This document shows, piece by piece, positions 5,310 through 5,986 of a DNA stretch of 5,986 bases. Source of the stretch: Nanobdellota archaeon. GTDB lineage: Archaea > Nanobdellota > Nanobdellia > Woesearchaeales > GW2011-AR15. Below the pieces are notes generated by a model. That model ran no database searches, was not told the origin of the DNA, and saw only the letters and a program-made list of their open reading frames with translations. How positions within the stretch are numbered: position 1 is the first letter of the stretch; every line of letters begins with the position of its first letter. The stretch covers positions 1 through 5,986 of the forward strand of contig JAAXVZ010000088.1 of NCBI GenBank assembly GCA_013335235.1, read 5' to 3'. The position numbers were made by a program, and so were the translations under genes.

Positions 5310-5986
5310 CTATCTGGCGAATTCGAATAGGCCTGCCTCCTGCAGGAATCTTTTTGCTTTCTCGTTTGTCTCATAGTTCCCGCAATGGCTGCAATCCTTG
5401 TCGATGAGCCTGTATCCTGGCTTGAGCTGGATGTTCTCCTTTCCACCAGACCTAGCAGCAGATCTCATACCAATATAACGCCGGGACTTCCATATGTACT
5501 CGAAACTGGACCTGTGCTTCAGATGCTCTACACGCTTGTCGATGCAGCAGAAGGATATGTTCCCATCACCCCATATCCTGGAAAAGAGATAGCCGACAAA
5601 GCAGCCATCAGAGACAGCTGAGTCATACCAGTCATTTGACTTGTTCGCGTTTTTCAGCTGGAAAAGGATATTGCCGTTTATGTGCATCCTGTCCTTATAC
5701 TTGGCAAATACCGGCTCAAGCTCTGTCAACACGTATCTTTTCTCTGTGTCACCAAGCTCGATTATCTTTGCGTCATCATTGTGCGCCAGCTGGAACCGGA
5801 CTGAGTTTGCCCCAATAGAAAATGCCCAGTCTGCCATATCACTTATATCTCTGTAATTATCCTTGCATAATACAAATATCATTATCAGCGAGGGGGTGTT
5901 TCCCTTTTTCTTGCTGATAAGGTCTTTTAAGTCAGCCTCGATCTTCATAAAAAGCAGCTTGTCCTGCTTTGGGTGGACCCTGACAT
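5310..5986 (-). CDS. radical SAM/SPASM enzyme, N-terminus outside window
   Basis: The frame is open to the window edge, adding VRVHPKQDKLLF before the first internal Met (5948), so the true start is beyond 5986 and 224 C-terminal residues are visible. The early part, with HPKQDKLLFMKIEADLKDL, LIMIFVLCKDNYRDI and the GA..VRF pattern of SIGANSVRFQL, matches the second half of a radical SAM barrel. The CxxxCxxC cluster motif must lie outside. Numbered from the Met at 5948, a SPASM/twitch-like tail follows: C116, GDGNISFCC (C134, C135) and CSHC (C186, C189), suited to one auxiliary Fe-S cluster. It differs from the other radical SAM protein in the spacing and number of tail cysteines, so they are unlikely to be a recent duplication. 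The substrate is unknown; the neighbouring transferases suggest glycan or carrier modification. Confidence 0.75.
   Translation of the reverse strand, partial: VRVHPKQDKLLFMKIEADLKDLISKKKGNTPSLIMIFVLCKDNYRDISDMADWAFSIGANSVRFQLAHNDDAKIIELGDTEKRYVLTELEPVFAKYKDRMHINGNILFQLKNANKSNDWYDSAVSDGCFVGYLFSRIWGDGNISFCCIDKRVEHLKHRSSFEYIWKSRRYIGMRSAARSGGKENIQLKPGYRLIDKDCSHCGNYETNEKAKRFLQEAGLFEFAR

Noticed and set aside
1..5986. CRISPR array, tRNA, rRNA, insertion sequence or long repeat
   Set aside because: No regularly spaced repeat, cloverleaf, transposase motif or terminal inverted repeat was seen on either strand by eye.

Overview
This window looks archaeal. Three of the four genes whose starts lie inside it have an A/T-rich TATA-like element centred 26 to 28 nt before the start codon and no convincing Shine-Dalgarno sequence. 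That spacing is expected when an archaeal transcript begins at, or within a few bases of, the start codon (leaderless). The genes are tightly packed, use AGG, AGA and ATA codons freely, and sampled coding sequence is about 48% GC. The lineage cannot be fixed from the sequence; a small-genome or uncultivated archaeon (for example DPANN) is a guess only.

Layout. Positions 1-345 are an AT-rich patch (about 28% GC over the first 300 bases). It holds only pieces of genes: the end of a reading frame resembling an internal part of the NADH-binding NuoF/HndC family, then a broken N-terminus resembling a SAM-dependent methyltransferase behind a textbook AAGGAG ribosome binding site. From 456 rightwards the sequence is an intact surface-glycan type cluster. 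A plus-strand multi-pass membrane protein of GT-C glycosyltransferase type (456-1892) converges on a minus-strand block. Read in transcription order, from right to left, that block is a radical SAM/SPASM enzyme cut by the window edge (5986-5310), a family-2 glycosyltransferase (5279-4437), a second radical SAM/SPASM enzyme (4440-3451) and a GT4-like glycosyltransferase with a C-terminal coiled coil (3408-1885).

How the genes may work together. Two cytoplasmic sugar transferases (GT2 and GT-B folds) plus a membrane GT-C enzyme, which in known families uses polyprenyl-phosphate sugars on the outer face of the membrane, suggest assembly of a lipid-linked or surface glycan, or protein glycosylation. 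The two radical SAM/SPASM proteins interleaved with the transferases are the least explained part. They may modify a sugar, lipid or peptide substrate of this pathway, but the sequence does not show which. GT2 and the second radical SAM gene overlap by ATGA and should be co-transcribed; GT2, the GT4-like gene and the membrane protein each seem to have their own promoter.

The main oddities are the sharp composition change at the left edge, the altered GGEP motif (TGSES) in the complete radical SAM protein, the shared 8-bp stop-codon overlap of the convergent genes, and the regular leaderless promoter spacing. No CRISPR array, tRNA, rRNA, transposase or long repeat was seen.
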